A stretch of 64,000 nucleotides of DNA from an uncultured Eubacteriales bacterium. Its GTDB lineage: Bacteria; Bacillota; Clostridia; Christensenellales; CAG-138. Position numbers and translations under genes: made by a program. The notes below the pieces were generated by a model. It searched no databases. It worked only from the letters and a program-made list of their open reading frames with translations, and had not been told where the DNA came from. The DNA is taken from NCBI GenBank assembly GCA_900540495.1, contig UQGA01000002.1:62001-126000 (forward strand). The letters are read 5' to 3'. Within the stretch, counting starts at the first letter, position 1, and the number at the start of each line of letters is the position of its first letter. Shown here one piece after another: positions 8,478-15,263 of this stretch.

Positions 8478-9368
8478 TTATCCTTTCAGTCCGCCAAGGG
8501 TCATGCCCTGCGTCAGCTTCTTCTGCGCGCACATGTAGAGGATGAGCGTCGGCAGCATAACGAGCACCAGCCCGGCGTAGAGCTGGCCGAACTCCGCGGA
8601 CGATTGCTGCGCCTGCGTCAGTTGCATCAATCCGACCGGCAGCGTTTTCTTGCCATTCGGGTCGGTCAGCAGCGTCAGCGCGATGATGTACTCGTTCCAG
8701 AACGAGAGGAAGTTGAACAGAATGACCGTCACGATGGAGGGCTTGGCCATCGGGAAGATGATGCGCACCATGGTCCGCCCGTAACCGGCGCCGTCCACAT
8801 AGGCGGCCTCCTCAAAGTCGTGCGGGAGCGTGGCGAAGTAGCCGGAGAGCAGATAGATCGTGAACGGCAGCGCGGTCGAAGCGTAGACGAGCGCCAGAAT
8901 CACGATATTGTTGAGCAGGAAGCCGCTGCCGAAGATGCTCCTCAGGAAGTTATCCCCATCGACCAGCATCAGGAAGATCGGCACGACGATGTAGTTGACG
9001 TTGATGAACAGGCCCGCCATGAACAGCGTGTTGAACGTGCTCTTGAGGCGGAATTTGAAGCGCGAGAGGACGTAGGCGGCCGGCAGCGCCACCAGCAGCA
9101 GAATGCCCAGCGCGAGCGCGGTGACAAGGATGGAGTTGAACAGATATTCGCCCATCCGCGCCTTGTTCCACGCATCGATAAAGTTCTGGAAGTAGAACCC
9201 GGCGGGCAACGCCCAGGGGTTGCCATAGAACTCGCTGTTCTCCTTGACGGAGGCCATGAACACCCACGCCACCGGCACGATGATGAGGATGGCGAGCGTG
9301 ATGAGCGCCACGTAGATAAAGATTTTAACGATGCGGTCCCCCGCCGGGGATTTTTCGGATTGCTTCAT
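8478..9368 (-). CDS. Carbohydrate ABC transporter permease (MalG type)
   Basis: 296-residue CUT1-family inner-membrane permease with six predicted helices. The coupling loop reads EEAAYVDGAGYGRTMVRIIFP and the protein ends near LTQGMTLGGLKG, as MalG homologues do. SD-like GGGGGTGTCCAC precedes the ATG. With the next permease gene and the binding protein it forms an importer presumed specific for galacto-/lacto-N-biose. No ATPase gene is in the operon, so a shared MsmX/UgpC-type ATPase elsewhere in the genome must energise it. Confidence 0.92.
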   Translation of the reverse strand: MKQSEKSPAGDRIVKIFIYVALITLAILIIVPVAWVFMASVKENSEFYGNPWALPAGFYFQNFIDAWNKARMGEYLFNSILVTALALGILLLVALPAAYVLSRFKFRLKSTFNTLFMAGLFINVNYIVVPIFLMLVDGDNFLRSIFGSGFLLNNIVILALVYASTALPFTIYLLSGYFATLPHDFEEAAYVDGAGYGRTMVRIIFPMAKPSIVTVILFNFLSFWNEYIIALTLLTDPNGKKTLPVGLMQLTQAQQSSAEFGQLYAGLVLVMLPTLILYMCAQKKLTQGMTLGGLKG

Positions 9369-9380
9369 GTGGACACCCCC

Positions 9381-10271
9381 TCAAAACTCCAGCACGTCGC
9401 GCTTGGTCACCCGGTTGACGAGCGCGGAGAGCGCAAACGAGAACAGGAACACGATCGCACCGATGGCCATGCCGTAACCATAGGTGGAGTTGGTATACGC
9501 CTGCTTGTACATGTAGGAAAGCGCCACCTCGGACGCACCGTTCGGCCCGCCGCTGGTCATGGCCTTGACGAACAGGAACGCCATGTTGATCGTGCTGATG
9601 ATGAAAAACGTCAGCGTCGTACGGATATTGGTCCAGATCAGCGGGATCGTAATCTGGAAAAACTGGCGGATGCGGCCTGCGCCGTCCAGCCCGGCGCTTT
9701 CGTACAGGCTGACGGGGACGCTGGCCATGGAAGCCATGTACATCACCATGTAGTAACCGACCGCCTGCCAGATCATGGCGATGATCAGGCTCAGCATGAC
9801 CATGCTTTCGCCCTTCCACAGGATGGAGATCGTTTTCCCGCTGAAGAAGGAGAGCAGGCTGTTGAGCATACCGTTGTTGGTGCTGTAGATGGCGGAAAAG
9901 ATCGCCGAGATGACGACCACGGAAAGAATGTTCGGGATGTAGAACACGATGCGGAAAAAGTTCTGGCCGCGGATCTTCTCGCGCGTCAGGATGCCGGCAA
10001 AGACCAGCGCCAGCGCAAACGTCACGAGCGTGACCGCAACGATCAGCAGGATGGTGTTCTGCATGGAGCGGATAAAGTTGGCGTCGCCAAAGAGCGTGAC
10101 GAAGTTCTCCAGCCCGACAAAGGTCTGTGTCGTGGAATAGGCGCTGCGACGGAACAGGGACATCCAGAACACATTCAGCGTCGGGATCAGCATGAATACG
10201 GTGAACAGGATTACGGCCGGCGCCAGGCACAGAACGATAAAACGGCCGGTACGGCCTCTCGAACGGTTCAC
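9381..10271 (-). CDS. Carbohydrate ABC transporter permease (MalF type)
   Basis: 296-residue permease partner of the MalG-type protein: first helix FIVLCLAPAVILFTVFM, coupling loop YESAGLDGAGRIRQFFQITIP. I prefer the GTG at 10271 because AAGGAGGG lies nine bases upstream; an ATG 21 bases earlier overlaps that ribosome site. It is separated from the binding-protein gene by an 81-base spacer that contains a stem-loop. Confidence 0.9.
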   Translation of the reverse strand: MNRSRGRTGRFIVLCLAPAVILFTVFMLIPTLNVFWMSLFRRSAYSTTQTFVGLENFVTLFGDANFIRSMQNTILLIVAVTLVTFALALVFAGILTREKIRGQNFFRIVFYIPNILSVVVISAIFSAIYSTNNGMLNSLLSFFSGKTISILWKGESMVMLSLIIAMIWQAVGYYMVMYMASMASVPVSLYESAGLDGAGRIRQFFQITIPLIWTNIRTTLTFFIISTINMAFLFVKAMTSGGPNGASEVALSYMYKQAYTNSTYGYGMAIGAIVFLFSFALSALVNRVTKRDVLEF

Positions 10272-10298
10272 GATTGAGCTCCCTCCTTCCATGAAAGA

Positions 10299-10326
10299 GA
10301 CGGGGGACGGCGGTGCGTCCCCCGTC
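10299..10326 (-). promoter_or_regulatory. Stem-loop between binding-protein and permease genes
   Basis: Perfect 10-base-pair arms GACGGGGGAC/GTCCCCCGTC with an eight-base loop, downstream of the binding-protein gene in the transcript. There is no T-run. Such elements commonly protect the 3' end of the binding-protein mRNA or cause partial termination, so that binding protein is made in excess over permeases. Confidence 0.55.
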
Positions 10327-10352
10327 GGATGAACGGAGATACGGAATCAACC

Positions 10353-11669
10353 CTATTTGAGGTTGTCGCGCATCTGGTCGCTTGCGGCACGGATGCCGTC
10401 GATCCACTCCTGCTCGGTGATGGTGCCGGCCACCAGCGAGTTGACCGGATCGAACCACACGGTGCGGTTGTCGAGGCCCTCGATCGGGTCAAAGGCGGCG
10501 AAGTTGCCCATGGCCGCCTTCGCGCCGTTGTCGTAGATGGCGTAGAAGAGCTGGTTGTCGCCCTCGAGCTTGTCGGCGATGCCGAGCACCGGCTGGATGG
10601 CGCCGGCAGCGGCGAAGATCTCACAGGCCTTGTCGCTGTACAGGAAGGCGATGAACTGCTTGGCGGCATCCTGATTCTGCGAGCCGCTCGGGATCCAGGC
10701 CTGCTCAAACCAGGTGTAGCTGTACTGGTCGCCGCCCTCGGAGACCGCGGGCAGGGCGGTCATGCCCCAGCGGAACGTATCCGGACGCGGGGAGTCGGCC
10801 ATCTCGCCGACGATCCAGGTGCCGTTGGGCATGAAGAGCGCCTTGTCGTCCAACACGAGCTGCTGGTTCATCTTGAAATCCTGGTCGTTGGCCTGCGCCG
10901 GGGTGGTGGGCTCGGTGTAGGTGGCGAGCTTGGCCACGATGTCAAAGCACGTCTGCGCTTCCGGCGTATCCCAGATGCCCTCTTCGTAATGCGTCGCCTT
11001 GTCGAAGAATTCCGGGCCGCCCACGGAGTACATCAGCGCATAGAAGAATGCGTCAAAGTAGCCGGTGGTGGGGTAGGTGAACAGGTAGATGCCCTCGGCG
11101 AGCGCCTTGTCGCCCAGCTCCCACATCTCGTCCCACGTGGTCGGGACGGTCCAGCCCTTCTCGTCGAACAGGCCTGCGTCATAGAACAGACCGCAGGGCG
11201 AGTAGAACATCGGCGCCAGATAGGTCTTGCCGTCGCCGTAGGGGTTGGTCAGCGAGGTCTCGGTGAAGCCGCCGGCGATCTTGTCGGACACCTTCGCCTC
11301 TTCGCCCGGTACCGTCATGGACAGCACGTCGGTGATATCGACGAGGTTGTTGTCCTTGATAAAGGTTTCCGTCAGCGCGTCCTCACGGCCGGTCGCCAGA
11401 TGGATCACGTCCGGATAATCGCCCGCCTTCATCGAGGGGCCGATCACATCCTCCAGGTTCTTGTCGGTCACCAGTTCCACTTCGATGCCTGTCACCTCGG
11501 TGAACGCGTCGCAAACCTGCTGCCACATCTCCGTGCCGTAGGCGGTTTCAATGGCAGCGACCTTGATCGTCTGCGCCGTGGCGTCGTCGCCGTTCTGGCC
11601 GTCGGTCGTGCAGGCGGCAAGACTCAGCGCCATGGCGAGCACAAGAACGAGAGCCAATACCTTTCTCAT
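10353..11669 (-). CDS. Carbohydrate ABC transporter substrate-binding lipoprotein
   Basis: 438-residue extracytoplasmic binding protein of the CUT1 class. It has a lipoprotein signal peptide with lipobox LAAC (Cys at residue 20), then the typical IKVAAIETAYGTEMWQQVCDAF start of the first lobe, and a conserved PNGTWIVGE segment. AAGGAGG is well placed before the ATG. It is the first gene of the galacto-/lacto-N-biose operon, and its promoter must lie in the 299-base divergent region with the AraC gene. Ligand specificity is inferred from the GH112 and NahK neighbours. Confidence 0.9.
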   Translation of the reverse strand: MRKVLALVLVLAMALSLAACTTDGQNGDDATAQTIKVAAIETAYGTEMWQQVCDAFTEVTGIEVELVTDKNLEDVIGPSMKAGDYPDVIHLATGREDALTETFIKDNNLVDITDVLSMTVPGEEAKVSDKIAGGFTETSLTNPYGDGKTYLAPMFYSPCGLFYDAGLFDEKGWTVPTTWDEMWELGDKALAEGIYLFTYPTTGYFDAFFYALMYSVGGPEFFDKATHYEEGIWDTPEAQTCFDIVAKLATYTEPTTPAQANDQDFKMNQQLVLDDKALFMPNGTWIVGEMADSPRPDTFRWGMTALPAVSEGGDQYSYTWFEQAWIPSGSQNQDAAKQFIAFLYSDKACEIFAAAGAIQPVLGIADKLEGDNQLFYAIYDNGAKAAMGNFAAFDPIEGLDNRTVWFDPVNSLVAGTITEQEWIDGIRAASDQMRDNLK

Positions 11670-11880
11670 CTTTTTTCCTCCTTGTTATTGATATATTGCA
11701 GCGCATCCGGCTGCGATGGAAAAGCCGGTTTATCCTGGGGGAGGGTAGTTGTGCAGGGAAGCCGATCTGTCCGTTCTGCTGTAAAAAATCGGTATCTCTT
11801 ACATCTTTAGTTTAATTCGCACGTCCAAAAAGGCAAGGCAATTTATGTGGCAATGTTTTATAATTATTGGCATAAACGGC

Positions 11881-11909
11881 TTGCAAGAAAGGAAATATTT
11901 TTATATAAT
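11881..11909 (+). promoter_or_regulatory. Promoter of the AraC-type regulator gene
   Basis: TTGCAA, exactly 17 bases, then TATAAT: a near-consensus sigma-A promoter 60 bases before the araC-type ATG. The rest of the 299-base divergent region is A+T-rich; the operon promoter on the other strand is not obvious (a TTGCCT plus TAAACT pair with 16-base spacing around 11810-11840 is the best candidate), as expected if it depends on an activator. Confidence 0.7.
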
Positions 11910-11968
11910 ATATAAACAACGTGCGCTTGCGCCCATGCGCATCCATCCGGCAGGAAGGAGCCGTTTTC

Positions 11969-12808
11969 ATGAGCAACAGTCGATATGAATTTCTACCGCA
12001 GACGCAGGGGCTTCCGCCCTGCCAGTTGCTGTATCTCGCGTCCTCCCGTTTTGAGAACGACTGGCACAGCATCCGCCATTCGCACACCTGCGCGGAGATG
12101 TTTTTCTGCACGGGCGGGTCGGGACGTTTCCTGATTCAGGATGAAACGCTGCGCGTCGCCGGGGGAAATCTCGTGCTGATCAATGCGAATGTGGAGCATA
12201 CGGAGCAGAGCCTGCGAGATAGCCCGCTGGCGTATACCGTGCTCGGGGTGGGCGGGCTGGAGTTCCACAGCGCCTCCCCGCGCGGGTATGCCCTGCTGGA
12301 CTATGCCCCGCGCAGGAAGGAAGTGCTCGCCCTGTTGGAGGTGCTGCAGCGGGAGGCGACCCATCGGGAGGCGCACTATGCCGACGCCTGCCAGAGCGTC
12401 CTGCAACTGCTGCTGGTCGAACTGCAGCGGCTGTCCAACACGCGCGTGGGCAGCGTGGATGTGGGGGACAACCGGCCGATCAACAAGAACGCGGTGTGGG
12501 TCAAGCAGTATATCGACGAGCACTACAACGAGAATCTGACGCTGGACGCTCTTGCGGACATCGTCCGCATGAACAAGTATTCGCTCGGGCACCTGTTCCA
12601 GAAGGCGTACGGCGTCAGCCCCATTAACTATATGATCAATCGCCGCATCCTTGAGGCCAAACACCTGTTGGAGAGCACCGACCACAGCGTTTCCCAGATC
12701 GCGGAGATCCTGAACTTCTCCTCCCTCAGCTATTTTTCTCAGCGATTCCGCAAGCTCACCGGCATGTCGCCGAAGGAACACCGCGAGCACTATCAGCGCC
12801 GGTCGTAG
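11969..12808 (+). CDS. AraC-family transcriptional regulator
   Basis: 279-residue regulator: N-terminal cupin-like ligand domain (HSHTCAEMFFCTGGSG, residues about 35-50) and C-terminal double helix-turn-helix (NLTLDALADIVRMNKYSLG ... SVSQIAEILNFSSLSYFSQ, ending KLTGMSPKEHRE). The ATG at 11969 follows AGGAAGGA; an ATG 48 bases upstream has no site. It is divergent from the galacto-/lacto-N-biose operon, so it probably activates it in response to the sugar. It is followed immediately by the decayed element. Confidence 0.9.
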   Translation: MSNSRYEFLPQTQGLPPCQLLYLASSRFENDWHSIRHSHTCAEMFFCTGGSGRFLIQDETLRVAGGNLVLINANVEHTEQSLRDSPLAYTVLGVGGLEFHSASPRGYALLDYAPRRKEVLALLEVLQREATHREAHYADACQSVLQLLLVELQRLSNTRVGSVDVGDNRPINKNAVWVKQYIDEHYNENLTLDALADIVRMNKYSLGHLFQKAYGVSPINYMINRRILEAKHLLESTDHSVSQIAEILNFSSLSYFSQRFRKLTGMSPKEHREHYQRRS

Positions 12809-12820
12809 CGCGGCCGCGGC

Positions 12821-13133
12821 ATGGCCCGCGTGTTCGCCAATCCGCTTTCCAACCGATACAAAGCCAGGATGCTCGACGCGGATACCATCAAGCCGTGGCC
12901 GGACGGGTTCGACGACGGATACGGCGCCGGATACGTGCAGGACGAAAGCTCTCTAATCATGGAAATGGCGTTTGAAAAGGCGATAGCGCGCGGGGATAAC
13001 GTCATCATACCAAAGATCGGCGGCATCGCGGTTCGCGGAAGAAGGACGGCATCTTTCGCTGAATTACCTGCTGACCATTCGGAACAAAGCCACGGAAACC
13101 TTTACAAAAATGGGCGGAAAGCGGTATATTTAA
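12821..13133 (+). pseudogene. Zeta-toxin-like kinase relic
   Basis: The first 67 codons encode FANPLSNRYKARMLDADTIK ... GYGAGYVQDES ... GDNVIIPKIGG, which resemble the core of zeta-toxin kinases carried by phages and ICEs: the ANPLS segment normally follows the P-loop, then the DxD-like strand and a NIVIPKIGG strand. The P-loop itself (GGPASGKS type) is missing at the 5' end. Around 13025 the frame changes by one, and the new frame continues RFAEEGRHLSLNYLLTI and ends KMGGKRYI at 13133. A 5' truncation plus an internal deletion with frameshift explains this. No activity is expected. Confidence 0.6.
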
Positions 13134-13156
13134 TTATGCGGAATGGAGGAACAACG

Positions 13157-13366
13157 ATGTCGGATTGGGAGAAGAACCGAGACTGGTCTGGCGCACCGGA
13201 GACGGAGGGCTTGCGTCCGTACTCGGAGACGCTGCCGAACTGGAACGAACTGTCGGACGGAACCAAGGCGATGCTCAACGATATCGACGGGATATACCCG
13301 TTTCCGGAGGAACGGAGGCGGGCGATCGAGGAATTTCTGGCCAAGTCACAGGACGAAAACAAATAG
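13157..13366 (+). CDS. Small acidic protein of the element relic, unknown function
   Basis: 69 residues beginning MSDWEKNRDWSG, with a short helical C-terminal half (PEERRRAIEEFLAKSQDENK). ATGGAGGAA gives a good ribosome site and an intrinsic terminator follows directly, so this looks like an intact, separately translated gene. It lies between two broken genes. I do not recognise the family. An antitoxin or accessory role to the zeta-like gene is conceivable but not shown by any motif. Confidence 0.6.
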   Translation: MSDWEKNRDWSGAPETEGLRPYSETLPNWNELSDGTKAMLNDIDGIYPFPEERRRAIEEFLAKSQDENK

Positions 13367-13382
13367 ACAGCGATACGACCGA

Positions 13383-13406
13383 AGCACCTGAAGAGGGTGC
13401 TTTTTT
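13383..13406 (+). terminator. Intrinsic terminator after the 69-residue gene
   Basis: AGCACC/GGTGCT six-base-pair stem with a seven-base loop, followed by a run of six T including the last stem base. Confidence 0.7.
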
Positions 13407-13407
13407 C

Positions 13408-14733
13408 GATGCGCTCATCCAGGATACGCCGCGCCGCTACTCGGCCAGAGCTACCACGAATGACGGTGCACACCGGCAGTCTGCCGAGGGAGAGCCTGCG
13501 GCGCCGGCTGTAGTGAAGCGGGGGATCGAGATTGACCATCATACGGAGCATAAAGGCCGAAACGATATTGAGAGCTACACGTTTGCAGCGCCAGTCGTGT
13601 TGAATGGCAAGCGCGGAAATGAAGCAGTGGTTGTTCAGCGTACGAACAGGAACAAGCCGCATGCGGTAAGGATTGTAATGCCTGACGGGAGTGGTTTCGA
13701 CTTGGATGTGAATGAACGAAACAGCCCCGACACATCCGAGAGGTTGCCACAAAGGGCAACAGTCTACGGGCCAGAAGGAACTGTTTCTGCAGACAGTATA
13801 CACAATTCGCAGGAAGAGGTCAACTCTGCATTGCCGGACCTCTGGTTTTCCCAGAAGGCGGATGCTGAGGGAGGAAGCGCACCGGGGAGGATTTACGATT
13901 ACAGCAAGCCGTTTGCCGAGCAGGTGGACGACTGGATGGCGGGGCAGATCCCTCAATATGATACGCTGCTCATCGGGCGGACGCCGCTGCTGTACCGGCA
14001 GATCGGCCTGAGCGACGTGCCGATGACGATTGACCAGACGCACCTGGACTACATGGTCAACGGGACGAAAAACGAGGACCATCATCTGGGCGTAGAGCTG
14101 GTCAGGCAGCTGCCGGAGCTGCTGGAGCATCCGGTGGCGGTCATCGAGTCGGCCACGCGGCCGGACGACAGCGTGATGGCGATCGTCAGGGGAAAGGTCA
14201 ACGGCAAGCAGCTGGTGGCGGCGGTGCGCATCGGCGGGAACGGCGTGTTAAATGATTTGGTAATTGATGCCAACCACATCGTGTCCGCACAGGGGCGTGG
14301 CAACGCCGTCACCAGACTGCTGAACGATGCGCTGCAAAAGGAACTGCGCGGCGAGGCGGGGGTTTACTACTGGAATAAAAACGAGGCTCTCCCGTTGATC
14401 GTGGATTCCGGGGTGCAATTCCCCGGAAGACTCATCAACGACGGCCTCATTCATAGTATATTCGACGCGGCCTTTCCTGTCAACAGGAACTACCTGGAAC
14501 AGACGGAGACGCGGCAATTCAAGCGCTGGTTCGCGGCGGCTCTGTCGCCGCTCACGAGCATCGCCGGCCTGCCGGAGGTGAACCTGCAAATTCGTGTCCA
14601 TTTTCGTGTCCACTCCGTTCCTAGAAACGCATATTTGGGTTCAAAAAAGCGGCAAATTTGCATAAAATATTGCAAATGCAACGGGGGAAAGTCCAGAAAA
14701 ACAGGGAAAAAACAAGCAAGAAGCAGCCTTTAG
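13408..14733 (+). pseudogene. Polyvalent phage/ICE protein fragment with MuF C-terminal-like domain
   Basis: An open frame without a credible start codon or ribosome site. The first 100 codons contain HHTEHKGRNDIESYTFAAPV and an SGFDLD strand, a pattern seen in toxin-associated domains of polyvalent proteins. From about 13890 it encodes a MuF-C-like domain: GRIYDYSKPF, PLLYRQIG, an HHLGVELVRQLPELLEHPV segment, VYYWNKNEA and GVQFPGRLINDGLIHS. At 14515-14532 it reads RQFKRWF, a linker that in relatives leads into a further domain (QFKRWFGD...); here it breaks off into unrelated sequence. Both ends are therefore lost. The domain assignment is from memory of the Iyer/Aravind polyvalent-protein work. 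Confidence 0.6.
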
Positions 14734-14750
14734 GGCTGCTTCTTGCTTGT
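14706..14750 (-). terminator. tRNA-Ala terminator
   Basis: Perfect 17-base-pair inverted repeat (14712-14728 with 14734-14750, loop TTTAG) directly after the tRNA CCA end. In the tRNA direction the stem is followed by a T-run, giving a strong Rho-independent terminator. Confidence 0.85.
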
Positions 14751-14826
14751 TGGTGGAGATAAGGGGACTCGAACCCCTGACTTCTGCATTGCGAACGCAG
14801 CGCTCTACCAACTGAGCTATATCCCC
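14751..14826 (-). tRNA. tRNA-Ala (anticodon CGC)
   Basis: 76-base tRNA on the minus strand with encoded CCA. The acceptor stem GGGGATA/TATCTCC contains the G3:U70 pair that identifies alanine tRNAs; the D-arm AGCTCAGTTGGTAGAGC, the anticodon loop TTCGCAA and the T-arm GGTTCGAGTCC are canonical. The CGC anticodon reads GCG, a frequent alanine codon in this G+C-rich genome. The 3' end faces the decayed element. Confidence 0.97.
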
Positions 14827-14856
14827 AAATGTCATGCCGTTCTTAACAGCTTTCAT

Positions 14857-14885
14857 ATCATACAACAATTCCCCGTAAATTGCAA
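14857..14885 (-). promoter_or_regulatory. Promoter of tRNA-Ala
   Basis: On the minus strand TTGCAA, 17 bases, TATGAT, ending 30 bases before the tRNA 5' end. The -35 box lies inside a perfect inverted repeat (14875-14897). Confidence 0.75.
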
Positions 14886-14897
14886 GATGCAATTTAC
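14875..14897. repeat. 10-bp inverted repeat over the tRNA promoter
   Basis: GTAAATTGCA, three bases, TGCAATTTAC: a perfect palindrome covering the -35 element of the tRNA-Ala promoter. It could be an operator or only an AT-rich hairpin; no T-run follows on either strand. Confidence 0.6.
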
Positions 14898-15014
14898 AGC
14901 GGGCGCCGTTTTTTTTCATCGCATGGCGGCGCCATGCTGCGGGCGGAGGCGCCGCCGCTTTCCGGGAATGGACGGGGCAATCGGAGCGCCGCTGTCCGTC
15001 CGGCGGGCGGGGAT

Positions 15015-15044
15015 AAAAAGGGGGGGGAGACCGGCGTCTCCCCC
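15015..15044 (-). terminator. Terminator of the feo operon
   Basis: Nine-base-pair stem GGGGGAGAC/GTCTCCCCC with loop GCCG on the minus strand, followed by C-rich bases and a TTTTT run. It lies just after the 53-residue gene. Confidence 0.8.
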
Positions 15045-15058
15045 TTGCCGGACGCCCG

Positions 15059-15220
15059 TCAAAGCTCCTTGACCAGCGCCTCCATCTCCGCGCGGCTTCG
15101 AACGCCGCGCGCCCGCGTGATGTGCTGCGCCTTCACGCCCTCCGGCAGCGCGGCGAAGCGCCGCATGGCGGCCGGGTCGCGCGAGAGGCATTGCAGAAAA
15201 CCCTGCGGCATCTCGTCCAT
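15059..15220 (-). CDS. Small conserved protein downstream of feoB
   Basis: 53-residue protein beginning MDEMPQGFLQCLSRDPAAM and ending MEALVKEL; its helical pattern (Lp.gf...L..dp.am..f..Lp...k) is familiar from short uncharacterised clostridial proteins. GAGGTGAT stands before the ATG and an intrinsic terminator follows the stop, so it is a real gene although short. It starts 43 bases after feoB in the same orientation, in the place where some species have feoC. It has no winged-helix or cysteine motif of FeoC. Function unknown. Confidence 0.7.
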   Translation of the reverse strand: MDEMPQGFLQCLSRDPAAMRRFAALPEGVKAQHITRARGVRSRAEMEALVKEL

Positions 15221-15263
15221 ATCCGTATCACCTCGGCAATAGTATGGCGGCTGCCGGCGGCGG

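Larger units (their letters stand above)
12809..14705. mobile_element. Degraded integrated element (phage- or ICE-derived relic) next to tRNA-Ala
   Basis: About 1.9 kb between the AraC gene and the tRNA-Ala terminator holds only fragments of phage/conjugative-element-type genes: a zeta-toxin relic, one small intact gene with its own terminator, and a long polyvalent-protein relic. No integrase, portal or conjugation gene remains. Base composition from about 13.4 to 14.7 kb is visibly poorer in G+C than the flanks. The location at the 3' side of a tRNA gene is a classic integration site for tyrosine-recombinase elements; I could not find a second copy of the tRNA end to define att sites. Confidence 0.65.

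Noticed and set aside
13165..13407. N-terminal 80 codons of the long polyvalent frame
   Set aside because: They are the 69-residue gene in another frame and cross an intrinsic terminator; there is no ribosome site.
14641..14919. Minus-strand open frame reading GDIAQLVERCVRNAEVRGSSPLIST
   Set aside because: This is the translation of the tRNA-Ala gene itself, a well-known false protein.
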